NCBI RefSeq assembly: GCF_945952095.1
Contig: NZ_CAMFHL010000259.1
Coordinates: forward strand, 1 to 10,361
Length of the DNA stretch: 10,361 bases
Direction of reading: 5' to 3'
DNA from: an uncultured Arsenicibacter sp.
GTDB lineage: Bacteria; Bacteroidota; Bacteroidia; Cytophagales; Spirosomataceae
The notes under the pieces were generated by a model that saw only the letters and a program-made list of their open reading frames with translations, made no database searches and had not been told where the DNA came from. Numbering within the stretch: the stretch's first letter is position 1; each line of letters begins with the position of its first letter. This document shows positions 1 to 7,092 of this stretch, piece by piece. The translations under genes were made by a program, and so were the position numbers.

Positions 1-229
1 CCTGCAGGGGGGACACCAGGGCCGCCCGCCCGCTTGTATCCACGATGCGGACCAGGCCGGTGCGTTCGCGGTAGACCACCGACCGCACCGGTCCGCCGTC
101 GCTGATAATACCGGTTTTGTGGCGGTTAATCATCGTCAGCACCGGGGCGGCAGGGCGGCATCCCTGACCCGTCAGGAGCAGCCCCGCCCACACCAGCAGC
201 GCCGGTGCCCATTGGTTTTGTTGTCTCAC
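1..229 (-). CDS. Partial small lipoprotein, fourth gene of the efflux operon (3' end outside window)
   Basis: I do not recognise the family. A GTG start at 229-227 opens a frame that stays open to the left edge, about 76 codons. The GTG overlaps the TGA stop of the adaptor gene as GTGA (229-226), which is typical of translational coupling. The product starts MRQQNQWAPALLVWAG, has a hydrophobic stretch LLVWAGLLLTG, then a cysteine at residue 24 in the context TGQGC. This looks like a lipoprotein signal peptide, although Q at -2 makes the lipobox imperfect. The mature part reads RPAAPVLTMINRHKTG and continues with beta-rich sequence such as VRSVVYRERTG and LVRIVDTSGRA. No catalytic or binding motif is visible. 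Being the last visible gene of a TolC-RND-adaptor operon, it may be an envelope accessory of the pump, but that is inferred from position only. I am fairly sure it is a coding region and unsure of its role. Confidence 0.65.
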   Translation of the reverse strand, partial: MRQQNQWAPALLVWAGLLLTGQGCRPAAPVLTMINRHKTGIISDGGPVRSVVYRERTGLVRIVDTSGRAALVSPLQ

Positions 230-1365
230 TTTTTCTTGCTGGTTATGGCCTGACCATCGCGCAGCTCTTCCGAGGCTCTTTTGACAATGGGCTCACCCGT
301 ATGCAGATCGCCGAATACCTCCACGAGGCTATCCACCACACTTCCTTTTTCGACCGGTACCCAGATGGCTTTGTCGTCCTGCACGCGGATCACAAATACC
401 TTTTCGCTTGAGCTCACCACCGCTGTTTTCGGAACAAACATCGTTTTCACCGACCGCTCGACAGGCATCCGTACTTCGGCATACATCCCGGCTTTCAATT
501 CCTGCGCCTGATTACTGACATCAAATTCGGCCATCATCGCCCTGTTTTCCTCGACCAGACTGCGGGCACTGCGGGACAGCTTTGCGGTAAACACCCGCTC
601 CGGTATGGCATTGACCCCAAACGACACGGTACTGTTGGCCGGCAGCTGATTGGCATACGCCTCCGGAACGGCCACGGTCAGCCGCAGCGTCCGGCTGTCT
701 TCCAGAATAAACAACGGCTTTCCGGCTTCGCCCGCTCCGACCAGTGCACCGGGACTGATGTTCCGCTCAATGATCACGCCGTCGAACGGCGCCACAATCG
801 TCAGGTAACCGGCCAGCTGTGATTTGGCCTGCCAGTTGGAACGTGCCGACTGGATATTGCCGCGGACAGCCACCACCATCGCGCTGTCGGCCTGCATGCG
901 GGCCTCCGCCTGATCCAGCTCGTTGAGCGACACGGCACCTTCTGTTTTACTGGTCAGCTGAAGCCGGTGATGCGTGGCCTTGCTGGCGCGGTACCGCGAC
1001 AACTGCTCCACCAGTGACGCTTCACGGGCTTCAATTTCGGCCTTCGCCTGGCTGATTTCGGCCAGCACTTCGGGCGCTTCCAGCCGCGCCAGCACCTGGC
1101 CTTTGCGTACCCACGTGCCGCGGTCAACGCGGATGTCGTTGACGTAGCCTTTTACTTTAGCATAGAGGTTTACACGGTTCCAGGGCTTCAGCTCTCCCGG
1201 CAGCACGACCTGTTTACGCGGCTGCAGCTCACGGACTTCGGCAATTTCGACCGCCTGTATAACCGGTTCTTTAGCCGCATCTTTTTTTTCACTGACGGCT
1301 GATGTACAGGACACTACACCGGCTATCACCGGCATAATTCCCAATAAGCCACTGAATCGTTTCAT
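226..1365 (-). CDS. RND efflux periplasmic adaptor (membrane fusion protein, HlyD/AcrA type), lipoprotein
   Basis: This is the periplasmic adaptor linking the inner-membrane RND pump to the TolC-like channel. I chose the ATG at 1365 because it gives a compact lipoprotein signal: MKRF, a hydrophobic core, then VVSC with the acylated cysteine at residue 20. An in-frame ATG at 1425 would add 20 residues and lies only 2 nt after the pump's stop codon, so it cannot be excluded. Numbered from 1365, the domain order is that of the family: a first beta-barrel/lipoyl half (about 52-100, with VKGYVNDIRVDRGTWVRKGQ), an alpha-hairpin (about 98-185, LAEISQAKAEIEAREASL), the second lipoyl half (about 187-213, TIVAPFDGVIIERNISPG), a beta-barrel (about 218-300) and a membrane-proximal domain (about 305-375). 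There is no Met- or His-rich metal-binding segment of the CusB kind, so a metal substrate is not indicated. The gene sits between the pump and a coupled small lipoprotein gene. Confidence 0.93.
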   Translation of the reverse strand: MKRFSGLLGIMPVIAGVVSCTSAVSEKKDAAKEPVIQAVEIAEVRELQPRKQVVLPGELKPWNRVNLYAKVKGYVNDIRVDRGTWVRKGQVLARLEAPEVLAEISQAKAEIEAREASLVEQLSRYRASKATHHRLQLTSKTEGAVSLNELDQAEARMQADSAMVVAVRGNIQSARSNWQAKSQLAGYLTIVAPFDGVIIERNISPGALVGAGEAGKPLFILEDSRTLRLTVAVPEAYANQLPANSTVSFGVNAIPERVFTAKLSRSARSLVEENRAMMAEFDVSNQAQELKAGMYAEVRMPVERSVKTMFVPKTAVVSSSEKVFVIRVQDDKAIWVPVEKGSVVDSLVEVFGDLHTGEPIVKRASEELRDGQAITSKKK

Positions 1366-1427
1366 ACCTGAACGTATACGGCCGCTGTTGGCCTTTGTCG
1401 ATTGATAAGTTGTTAAGCGGGTCATGA

Positions 1428-4400
1428 TTATGCCGTTAAGACGGTCTGTTCGTCGTAGTATTTACTCTCAGGATCTTCCGGATCAAGCGAAACCGACTGC
1501 ACCGGAGCGTTGGCCTGGAACTGCGTGAATACACAAGGTAAAATGAGCAGCGCGGCAATCGTCGACGCCACAAGTCCGCCGATAACGGCCTGCCCGAGCG
1601 GGGCAATCTGGTCACCGCCTTCGCCGAGGCCCGACGCCATCGGCAGCATACCGGCAATCATGGCAATACTCGTCATCAGAATCGGGCGGATCCGGCTATT
1701 GGCCGCCATCAGCACGGCACGCCGGTCGTCGCCCAGGGTGACCCGCAGGTTTTCGGCATTGGTCACCATCAGAATGGCGTTAGCCACCGAAACGCCGACC
1801 GACATAATCAGCCCCATGTACGATTGCAGGTTCAGCGAGGCCCCGCAGGCCAGCAGCATCAGCAACGCCCCGGCTACTACCGCCGGAATGGCCGACAGAA
1901 TGACCAGCGCCAGCTTAAACGACTGGTAATTGGCACTGAGCAACAGGAAGATGATCACAATAGCGACCAGCAGTCCCATCTGCAGGCTGCTCAGCGTATC
2001 GGTCAGGAGTTTGGTTTGCCCCCGCATTTCGACAAGTACGCCCCGTGGCGGATCGCCGGCCTCCCGGATTGCCTGCTGCACCGCTTTGGTAGCTGTACCC
2101 AGATCAATTTCATGGAGGTTTGCCGTAATCGTTACCAGCCGGTTCGGGCCTGAGCGGTCGTATTGCCCCGGCGTGGTTTCTTCCGAGAAGGTCGCCACAT
2201 CCGACAGTACCGGCCGCATGGTGCCCGACCGCAGCGGAATGTTGCCGATGTCTTCGACCGAGGTCATTTCGTACTCCGGAATCTGCACCTGCACCTGATA
2301 GGCCAATCCTTTTGCATCGTCGAGCCACAGGTTTTTGTCGGTAAAGCGGCTGGATGAGGTAGCGGCCACCATTGACCTTGCCACCTGAGTAGAGGTTACG
2401 CCCAGCTGACCGGCCCGCTCGCGGTCCATGTTGATCCGCAACACGGGATACGACAGCGGCTGGGCAATCTGCACATCCCGCAGAAACGTGAGCGCCTTCA
2501 TCCGCGCCTCAATCTGCCGCGCAAACCGGCCGGCTTCTTTCAGGTCTTTCGACGCCACGGTGATTTCAATCGGCGTCGACGCGCCCTGGCTCATGATTTT
2601 GTCTACGAGTTCAATCGGCTCGAACGAGACCCGTGTATCCGGCATCTGTTGCGCAATCCGGGCCCGCAATGCCTCTTTGAACGCATCCATATTTACGGCG
2701 TGCTCTTCCTTCAGCGAGACCTGTAATACGGCTTCGTGCGGACCGCTGTTGAAGACGAAAATGTTCGAGGTTCCGTAACTGGAGGGAACATTGCCGACAA
2801 ACGCCGATGAAATCGCCACATTATCCGCCCCGGCTTCTGACTTGATGATGTCGAGGACTTTCAGCGTGGCTTTTTCGGTCCGTTCTACCCGCGTGCCGTC
2901 GGGTACCCGCAGCCGCATCTGAAACTGATGGCTGTTGGCATGTGGCAGAATATCGGTTCCGATCAGCTGGAAGCATACGGCAATGATGGCCAGGCTGACG
3001 ACGAAATAGCCAGTTACGGCCAATGTACGGCGTTTCATCAGGCGGCGCAGCGTTGCCGTATACCGTTGTTTAAAGCGTTCGAATCCCGTGGCATGCGGAA
3101 CCGGATGCAGGTCGTCGTCGATCATCATCGCTTCCTCCTCCGGATCTAGTGCCAGCGTTGCCGGTTCGTGGCCGTGATGGGTTTTCAGCAACCAGTTCGA
3201 CAATACCGGAACAATGGTCTGCGACAGCAGGAACGACGCGATCATGGCAAATCCCACCGACAGCGACAGCGGCAGAAACATGGATCGCGGCACGCCCGTC
3301 ATGACCATTGCCGGTGCAAACACGGCCAGAATGCACAACAGAATCAGCACTTTCGGAAACGCAATTTCCTTACAGGCATCCCAGATGGCCACCGCCTTCG
3401 TTTTATGCATACCCATGTGCTGGTGGATGTTTTCAATCGTCACCGTCGATTCATCGACCAGGATACCGATCGCCAGTGCCAGTCCCGACAAGGTCATGAT
3501 GTTGATGGTCTGCCCGAAAAGGTTGAGCAGCAGCACTGCCGACAGGACCGAAATCGGAATGGTCAGCACGACAATGATCACACTCCGCCAGTCGCGCAGA
3601 AACAGCAGGACCATCAGTCCCGTCAGCACGGCTCCGAGAATACCCTCCGTTACGAGACTTTTCAGCGCATTGGTCACATAAACCGACTGGTCAAACTCAT
3701 ACGAAATCTTCACGTCTTCGGGTACCGCATTCTGCAACTCCGGCATGGCCTTGCGGATGTTGTTGACCACATCCAGCGTCGAGGCATCGGCCTTTTTCAC
3801 CACCGGAATATACACCGCCCGCCGGCCGTTGACGAGCGCATAGCTCACGGTAATATCGGCGCCGTCTTCGACCGTACCGATGTCACGGACAAACACGGTC
3901 GGACCGGCGCCGGTCCGGATCGGAATGTTCAGAAAGTCTTCGGGACGCCGTACCAGCGAGTTTACCGGCGTCATCAGCGCCCGGTCACCAATCCGGATAT
4001 TGCCCGCCGGCGAGGGCTGGTTGTTGGATACAATGGCCTTGATAACTTCTTCGGGTGTCAGTTTGTAGCTCCGGACCAGCTGCGGATCAACCTTGATGAC
4101 GACCGTCCGCTGGTTTCCGCCGAACGGTGGCGGGCTGGAGACACCTTCGATGCGCGAGAACATCGGCCGCACCCGCGACGATGCAAAGTCCTGAATTTCG
4201 TTGAGTGAGCGGGTCTGGCTTTCAAACACCAGCTGCCCGACCGGTACCGAACTGGCATCGAACCGGACCACCTGCGGCGGCACCGTTCCTTCGGGCATAT
4301 ACGCCTTGGCCCGTGACACGTTGTTGGCGACCTCCGCCGCCGCCTGGGCCATGTCGGTGCCGGGATAGAACTGAAGCCGGATCAGCGACAGCCCCTGAAT

Positions 4401-4655
4401 GGTTTTCACCTCCACATCGCGGATACCCGATACGTAGAGAAAGTGATCCTGATACCGCGTCGCAATGAAGCCGTCCATCTGATCGGGGGCCATCCCACCG
4501 TAGGGCTGCACCACATAGATGGTCGGCAGGTTCAGGCCCGGAAAAATATCGACCGGAATGGTCCGGAGCGACATGATAGAGAAAAACAGGATACCGATAA
4601 CAGCCACCAGCACCGAAATCGGCTTTCGGAGCGCAGAGCGAATGAGTTGATACAT
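1428..4655 (-). CDS. RND superfamily efflux permease (AcrB/MdtB-like)
   Basis: This is a proton-driven inner-membrane exporter of 1075 residues, close to AcrB's 1049. TM1 lies at about 13-31, followed by a large periplasmic porter domain (about 35-330), the TM2-TM6 block (about 335-490), a cytoplasmic loop, TM7 (about 545-565), the second porter domain (about 570-885) and TM8-TM12 (about 890-1045). The TM4 signature is LAIGILVDESTVTIEN with D401 and E402 at the positions of AcrB D407/D408. In TM10 the residue aligning with AcrB K940 is Ala958 (GVSVANAILMV), while Arg988 and Thr995 match R971 and T978. The TM4 motif and the adaptor both argue against the CusA/CzcA heavy-metal group. The loop after TM6 (about 491-520) is rich in His and acidic residues (KTHHGHEP, EEEAMMIDDDLH). 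The substrate cannot be told from sequence. The gene follows the outer-membrane factor by 36 bp and precedes the adaptor by 2 or 62 nt, depending on the adaptor start. Confidence 0.95.
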   Translation of the reverse strand: MYQLIRSALRKPISVLVAVIGILFFSIMSLRTIPVDIFPGLNLPTIYVVQPYGGMAPDQMDGFIATRYQDHFLYVSGIRDVEVKTIQGLSLIRLQFYPGTDMAQAAAEVANNVSRAKAYMPEGTVPPQVVRFDASSVPVGQLVFESQTRSLNEIQDFASSRVRPMFSRIEGVSSPPPFGGNQRTVVIKVDPQLVRSYKLTPEEVIKAIVSNNQPSPAGNIRIGDRALMTPVNSLVRRPEDFLNIPIRTGAGPTVFVRDIGTVEDGADITVSYALVNGRRAVYIPVVKKADASTLDVVNNIRKAMPELQNAVPEDVKISYEFDQSVYVTNALKSLVTEGILGAVLTGLMVLLFLRDWRSVIIVVLTIPISVLSAVLLLNLFGQTINIMTLSGLALAIGILVDESTVTIENIHQHMGMHKTKAVAIWDACKEIAFPKVLILLCILAVFAPAMVMTGVPRSMFLPLSLSVGFAMIASFLLSQTIVPVLSNWLLKTHHGHEPATLALDPEEEAMMIDDDLHPVPHATGFERFKQRYTATLRRLMKRRTLAVTGYFVVSLAIIAVCFQLIGTDILPHANSHQFQMRLRVPDGTRVERTEKATLKVLDIIKSEAGADNVAISSAFVGNVPSSYGTSNIFVFNSGPHEAVLQVSLKEEHAVNMDAFKEALRARIAQQMPDTRVSFEPIELVDKIMSQGASTPIEITVASKDLKEAGRFARQIEARMKALTFLRDVQIAQPLSYPVLRINMDRERAGQLGVTSTQVARSMVAATSSSRFTDKNLWLDDAKGLAYQVQVQIPEYEMTSVEDIGNIPLRSGTMRPVLSDVATFSEETTPGQYDRSGPNRLVTITANLHEIDLGTATKAVQQAIREAGDPPRGVLVEMRGQTKLLTDTLSSLQMGLLVAIVIIFLLLSANYQSFKLALVILSAIPAVVAGALLMLLACGASLNLQSYMGLIMSVGVSVANAILMVTNAENLRVTLGDDRRAVLMAANSRIRPILMTSIAMIAGMLPMASGLGEGGDQIAPLGQAVIGGLVASTIAALLILPCVFTQFQANAPVQSVSLDPEDPESKYYDEQTVLTA

Positions 4656-4691
4656 AGTCTTGCGTGATGTTGGTTATGGACCGGAACGGCC

Positions 4692-6098
4692 TTAGTTTAC
4701 CTGATTCATGAAAAGCGGCAGATCCCCTTCGGCGGCCGCTTTGAGCAGCAGCGCGCGCCACGCATTGCTGTTGGCCACGTACCAGTCGACTTCGGCGCGG
4801 TTCAGCGTAACGAAGCTCTGCACCAGCGTGGGCAGGTCGGTGAGGCCGTTGCCGTAGCGCGCCCGGGCCTGTTCATAGGCCTTGCGGGCCGCTCCCAGCT
4901 GGACGGGTGCCAGCCGCGCCTGTTCGAGCGCTACTTCATACTGGGTATCGGCTTCGCGGCTCTGTCGGTTCAGCCGCAGCTGCTGGTCGTTGTACAGCTG
5001 CCGGAAGCGTTCGACTTGAAACTGTTCGCCCCTGACATCCTGCCGGGCACGTAGCATACCCGTCAGGTTCCAGCGGGCCACCACGCCCAGCAGGTAGTTA
5101 GACACCTGATACGAAATCCCGCTGACCAGATCGGTGCGGTAGGCGTCGCCGTTGTTCGCCACGCCCGATCCGCGTGCCCAGCCCGCCCCGACCAGCGAAA
5201 TAACCGGCATCCCCGACCGCTGTACGGCGAGACTACGGGCTTGGGCGGCATCCATCTGGGACTGGAAAAAACGAAGCGACGGATTGTTCAGAAAAGCATT
5301 GGCCGTGTTGGCCGACAGGACCGGCAGTGCGGTGTAGAACCGCATGCTATCAACCTGCATGCTGTCCTGAATCGTCCCTGTCAGCTCCGACAGGCGCAGG
5401 CGCTGCACGCGGGCCCGTTGCCGGCTTTCGAGCAGAAGCAGTTGGGCGCGGGTCAGTTCGGCGGTAGCGAGGGCGCTGTCGACACCGGCCCGCATGCCGG
5501 AACGTACACCGGCATCGACGGTACGTTTGAAGGTCTGCGCCCGTTCGAGGTTTGCCCGTTGTATAGCGACGAGTTTTTGCTGAATCAGCAGCAGCAGGTA
5601 GGCATCAATGGTCCGGATCCGGTGCTGGAAAAGCTCATTGTCAAGGTCGGCCTGAGAGCGGTTCACATCAGCCTGTGCAGCGTTGATCGTGGCTTTTACC
5701 CGCCCGAATGTAACCGCCCGCCATTCAATCACGGCCGAGGTAAAGCTGCCGAAAACCCCCTGATGGATGTTTTCCGGCCGTATCCCGCCCGAGGTCGAAA
5801 TGTTCGTCCCCTCATTCGGGAAAAACGAACCACTCAGGCTGTTGTTCGTGGAGTAGGTATACTGGTCCTGCACAATCACCACCGGCAGCAGGTCCGTTTT
5901 ACTGGCCTGCAACCGGCGCTGCGCGCTGCTGACCTCCGCCTGTTTGGCTTTCAGAAACGGATACTGCTGTGTGGCCTGATCCAGTACCTGCGGTAACGCA
6001 ACGGACTGCCCCGCCACGGGGGTAAACGGTGCCATACAGAACGCCGCCAACCAGCCCACCCACAGTCTGGGCCGATGGTTAGCGGCATGTGTATTCAT
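4692..6098 (-). CDS. TolC-like outer membrane efflux protein (OEP family)
   Basis: This is the outer-membrane channel of the tripartite pump, which would form a trimeric beta-barrel with a long periplasmic alpha-helical tunnel. I chose the ATG at 6098, giving 468 residues. It puts a signal peptide at the very N-terminus: MNTHAANHRPRLW, a hydrophobic core, then cleavage near VAGQS. The alternative ATG at 6140 adds 14 residues before that signal and would lie almost on the predicted transcription start. The mature protein has the OEP duplication, with two halves of long amphipathic helices. Examples are ALPQVLDQATQQYPFLKAK, the helix around RTIDAYLLLLIQQKL, and near the C-terminus ARYGNGLTDLPTLVQSF, a helix typical of the family. 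Length is usual. No lipobox is seen, unlike the OprM subgroup. It is the first gene of the operon; TolC-RND-adaptor is the reverse of the adaptor-first order common in Proteobacteria. Confidence 0.92.
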   Translation of the reverse strand: MNTHAANHRPRLWVGWLAAFCMAPFTPVAGQSVALPQVLDQATQQYPFLKAKQAEVSSAQRRLQASKTDLLPVVIVQDQYTYSTNNSLSGSFFPNEGTNISTSGGIRPENIHQGVFGSFTSAVIEWRAVTFGRVKATINAAQADVNRSQADLDNELFQHRIRTIDAYLLLLIQQKLVAIQRANLERAQTFKRTVDAGVRSGMRAGVDSALATAELTRAQLLLLESRQRARVQRLRLSELTGTIQDSMQVDSMRFYTALPVLSANTANAFLNNPSLRFFQSQMDAAQARSLAVQRSGMPVISLVGAGWARGSGVANNGDAYRTDLVSGISYQVSNYLLGVVARWNLTGMLRARQDVRGEQFQVERFRQLYNDQQLRLNRQSREADTQYEVALEQARLAPVQLGAARKAYEQARARYGNGLTDLPTLVQSFVTLNRAEVDWYVANSNAWRALLLKAAAEGDLPLFMNQVN

Positions 6099-6154
6099 CA
6101 ATAGTTTTTCAAAACAGAGCATAACAGGCAACAACTGCATTCAGGTTGTGCCTG

Positions 6155-6190
6155 CAAAAAAATGGGGCAATTCTGGAAACATTTGGGAAT
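6155..6190 (-). promoter_or_regulatory. Candidate operator and -7 box for the efflux operon
   Basis: Read on the minus strand, 6190-6169 is ATTCCCAAAT followed by GTTTCCAGAATT: two TTCC-containing half-sites 11 bp apart, about one helical turn, as is usual for OmpR-family regulators. Six nucleotides downstream comes TTTTTTTG (6162-6155), one mismatch from the Bacteroidota -7 consensus TAnnTTTG. No good -33 TTG is present, which fits a promoter that needs an activator. Transcription would start near 6148, leaving about 50 nt of leader before the ATG at 6098. The match to the opposing copy (19 of 22) is direct observation; the function is inferred. Confidence 0.5.
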
Positions 6191-6321
6191 CCGGAGCCGG
6201 AATCTGTAAATCCAGATGTAATTTTCGCTTTTCCCCTATAAAGTTCCGGAAACTACGCCAATTTCATAATGCTGACAGAAGGCCCCTGAAAAGAAGGGCG
6301 GGTGCAGGGAATTTGGGGGAT

Positions 6322-6357
6322 ATTCCAGATTGTTTCCAGAATTGATGCCTACTTTCG
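6322..6357 (+). promoter_or_regulatory. Candidate operator and promoter for the response regulator gene
   Basis: 6322-6343 holds TTCCAGA twice (6323-6329 and 6334-6340), with starts 11 bp apart. Six nucleotides further on is TACTTTCG (6350-6357), one mismatch from TAnnTTTG. A TTG at 6330-6332 lies 17 nt before it, within the usual Bacteroidota -33/-7 spacing and inside the direct repeat. Transcription would begin around 6364, right at the edge of the palindrome, giving a leader of about 50 nt. The unit mirrors the one facing the pump operon, which suggests autoregulation. Confidence 0.5.
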
Positions 6358-6364
6358 TTACTCC

Positions 6365-6389
6365 GTAGAGACGCAAAATCTTGCGTCTC
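6365..6389. repeat. GAGACGCAA palindromic repeat, copy 1
   Basis: The core at 6368-6389 has 9-bp perfect arms, GAGACGCAA and TTGCGTCTC, around the 4-nt loop AATC. The left flank is GTA. The same arms occur at 10153-10174 and 10208-10229. This copy ends 25 nt before the regulator's ATG and probably lies in its 5' leader, where it could fold as a hairpin. Confidence 0.85.
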
Positions 6390-6414
6390 CTCCCAAATTC
6401 GCTGTTACACTGTT

Positions 6415-7092
6415 ATGAAAATGCTGGTTGTTGAAGATGAACGGGGGCTGGCCGAAAGCGTGTCTGCTTATCTGACGAAGGAAGGGTTTATCTGCGAAAT
6501 TGCGGGCACCTATGCCGAGGCCGAAGAGAAAATTTACCTCTACCGATACGACTGCGTGGTGGTGGATCTGACTCTGCCCGGCGGTGATGGCTTTTCGCTG
6601 ATCAAAAGCCTGAAGGCACTGACAGCAACCACCGGCATCATCATTATTTCGGCCAGGAATGCCCTGGAAGATAAAATCAAGGGGCTCGAAATCGGCTCCG
6701 ACGACTACCTGACCAAACCGTTTCACCTTTCCGAGCTGAATGCACGGGTAAAATCACTGATCCGCCGCCGCAATTTCGGAGGGCATAATGAAATCCGCTT
6801 TCAGGAAATACAGGTGCTGCCGAACGCCCGGAAAGTGTATATTCATGACCGCGAAACACCCCTGTCGCGCAAGGAATACGACCTGCTGCTGTATTTTCTG
6901 TCGAACATTGATGTGGCCCTGACCAAAGCCTCGATTGCCGAACACCTCTGGGGCGACGACATTGACTCGGCCGATTCGCTCGACATGGTGTATTCGCACA
7001 TCAAAAACCTGCGCCGCAAACTCGTGGAAAAAGGAGCTGCCGATTACGTCAGGTCTATTTACGGGATCGGGTATAAATTCGGGCTTTCGTGA
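6415..7092 (+). CDS. OmpR/PhoB-family response regulator
   Basis: This 225-residue DNA-binding regulator is phosphorylated by a partner histidine kinase. The receiver domain (1-118) shows the full active site: acidic pocket E7-D8, phosphoacceptor D51 in VVVDLTLPGGDG, S79 in IIIISARN, and K101 in YLTKPF. The C-terminal winged helix (about 128-225) has the usual elements: LSRKEYDLLLYFL, the recognition-helix region DSLDMVYSHIKNLRRKL, and the wing YVRSIYGIGYKF. No residue expected for activity is missing. A second ATG two codons in (6421) is possible, but 6415 fits the family's N-terminus. No Shine-Dalgarno is visible. The stop overlaps the kinase start as GTGA, so the two are a coupled pair. 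The gene is divergent from the efflux operon, which is its likely target, along with its own promoter. Confidence 0.95.
   Translation: MKMLVVEDERGLAESVSAYLTKEGFICEIAGTYAEAEEKIYLYRYDCVVVDLTLPGGDGFSLIKSLKALTATTGIIIISARNALEDKIKGLEIGSDDYLTKPFHLSELNARVKSLIRRRNFGGHNEIRFQEIQVLPNARKVYIHDRETPLSRKEYDLLLYFLSNIDVALTKASIAEHLWGDDIDSADSLDMVYSHIKNLRRKLVEKGAADYVRSIYGIGYKFGLS

Larger units (their letters stand above)
6099..6414. promoter_or_regulatory. Divergent control region between the efflux operon and the two-component genes
   Basis: This 316-bp stretch has no convincing gene and is more AT-rich than its flanks. It holds two inverted copies of a 22-bp element, each next to a -7-like box, and a GAGACGCAA palindrome just before the regulator gene (all listed separately). 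Between the two elements are further symmetric sites: ATCTG-N6-CAGAT at 6202-6217 and an 8-bp palindrome TTCCGGAA at 6244-6251, whose GGAAAC edge resembles the half-sites of the two elements. These could be weaker binding sites, but single short palindromes are expected by chance. The simplest reading is that the response regulator binds here to control both directions. Confidence 0.7.

Noticed and set aside
1..8. CCTGCAGG at the left edge as a cloning site or adapter remnant
   Set aside because: It continues in frame as part of the lipoprotein coding sequence and does not match the Nextera adapter, so chance is sufficient.
3168..4208. Long plus-strand open frame (346 codons) opposite the RND pump gene
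   Set aside because: Its product is very rich in Arg, His, Gln and Asp, with no domain or membrane pattern, and it lies antisense to a fully convincing RND gene. It is a by-product of GC-rich codon use. Other plus-strand frames across 205-5996 were dropped for the same reason.
1428..4655. Heavy-metal efflux pump (CusA/CzcA) identity, suggested by the two-component neighbour and nearby HMA-like protein
   Set aside because: The TM4 motif is VDESTVTIEN, not the heavy-metal form; the adaptor has no metal-binding Met or His segment; and the HMA-like protein lacks CxxC and is separated by the DUF389 gene.
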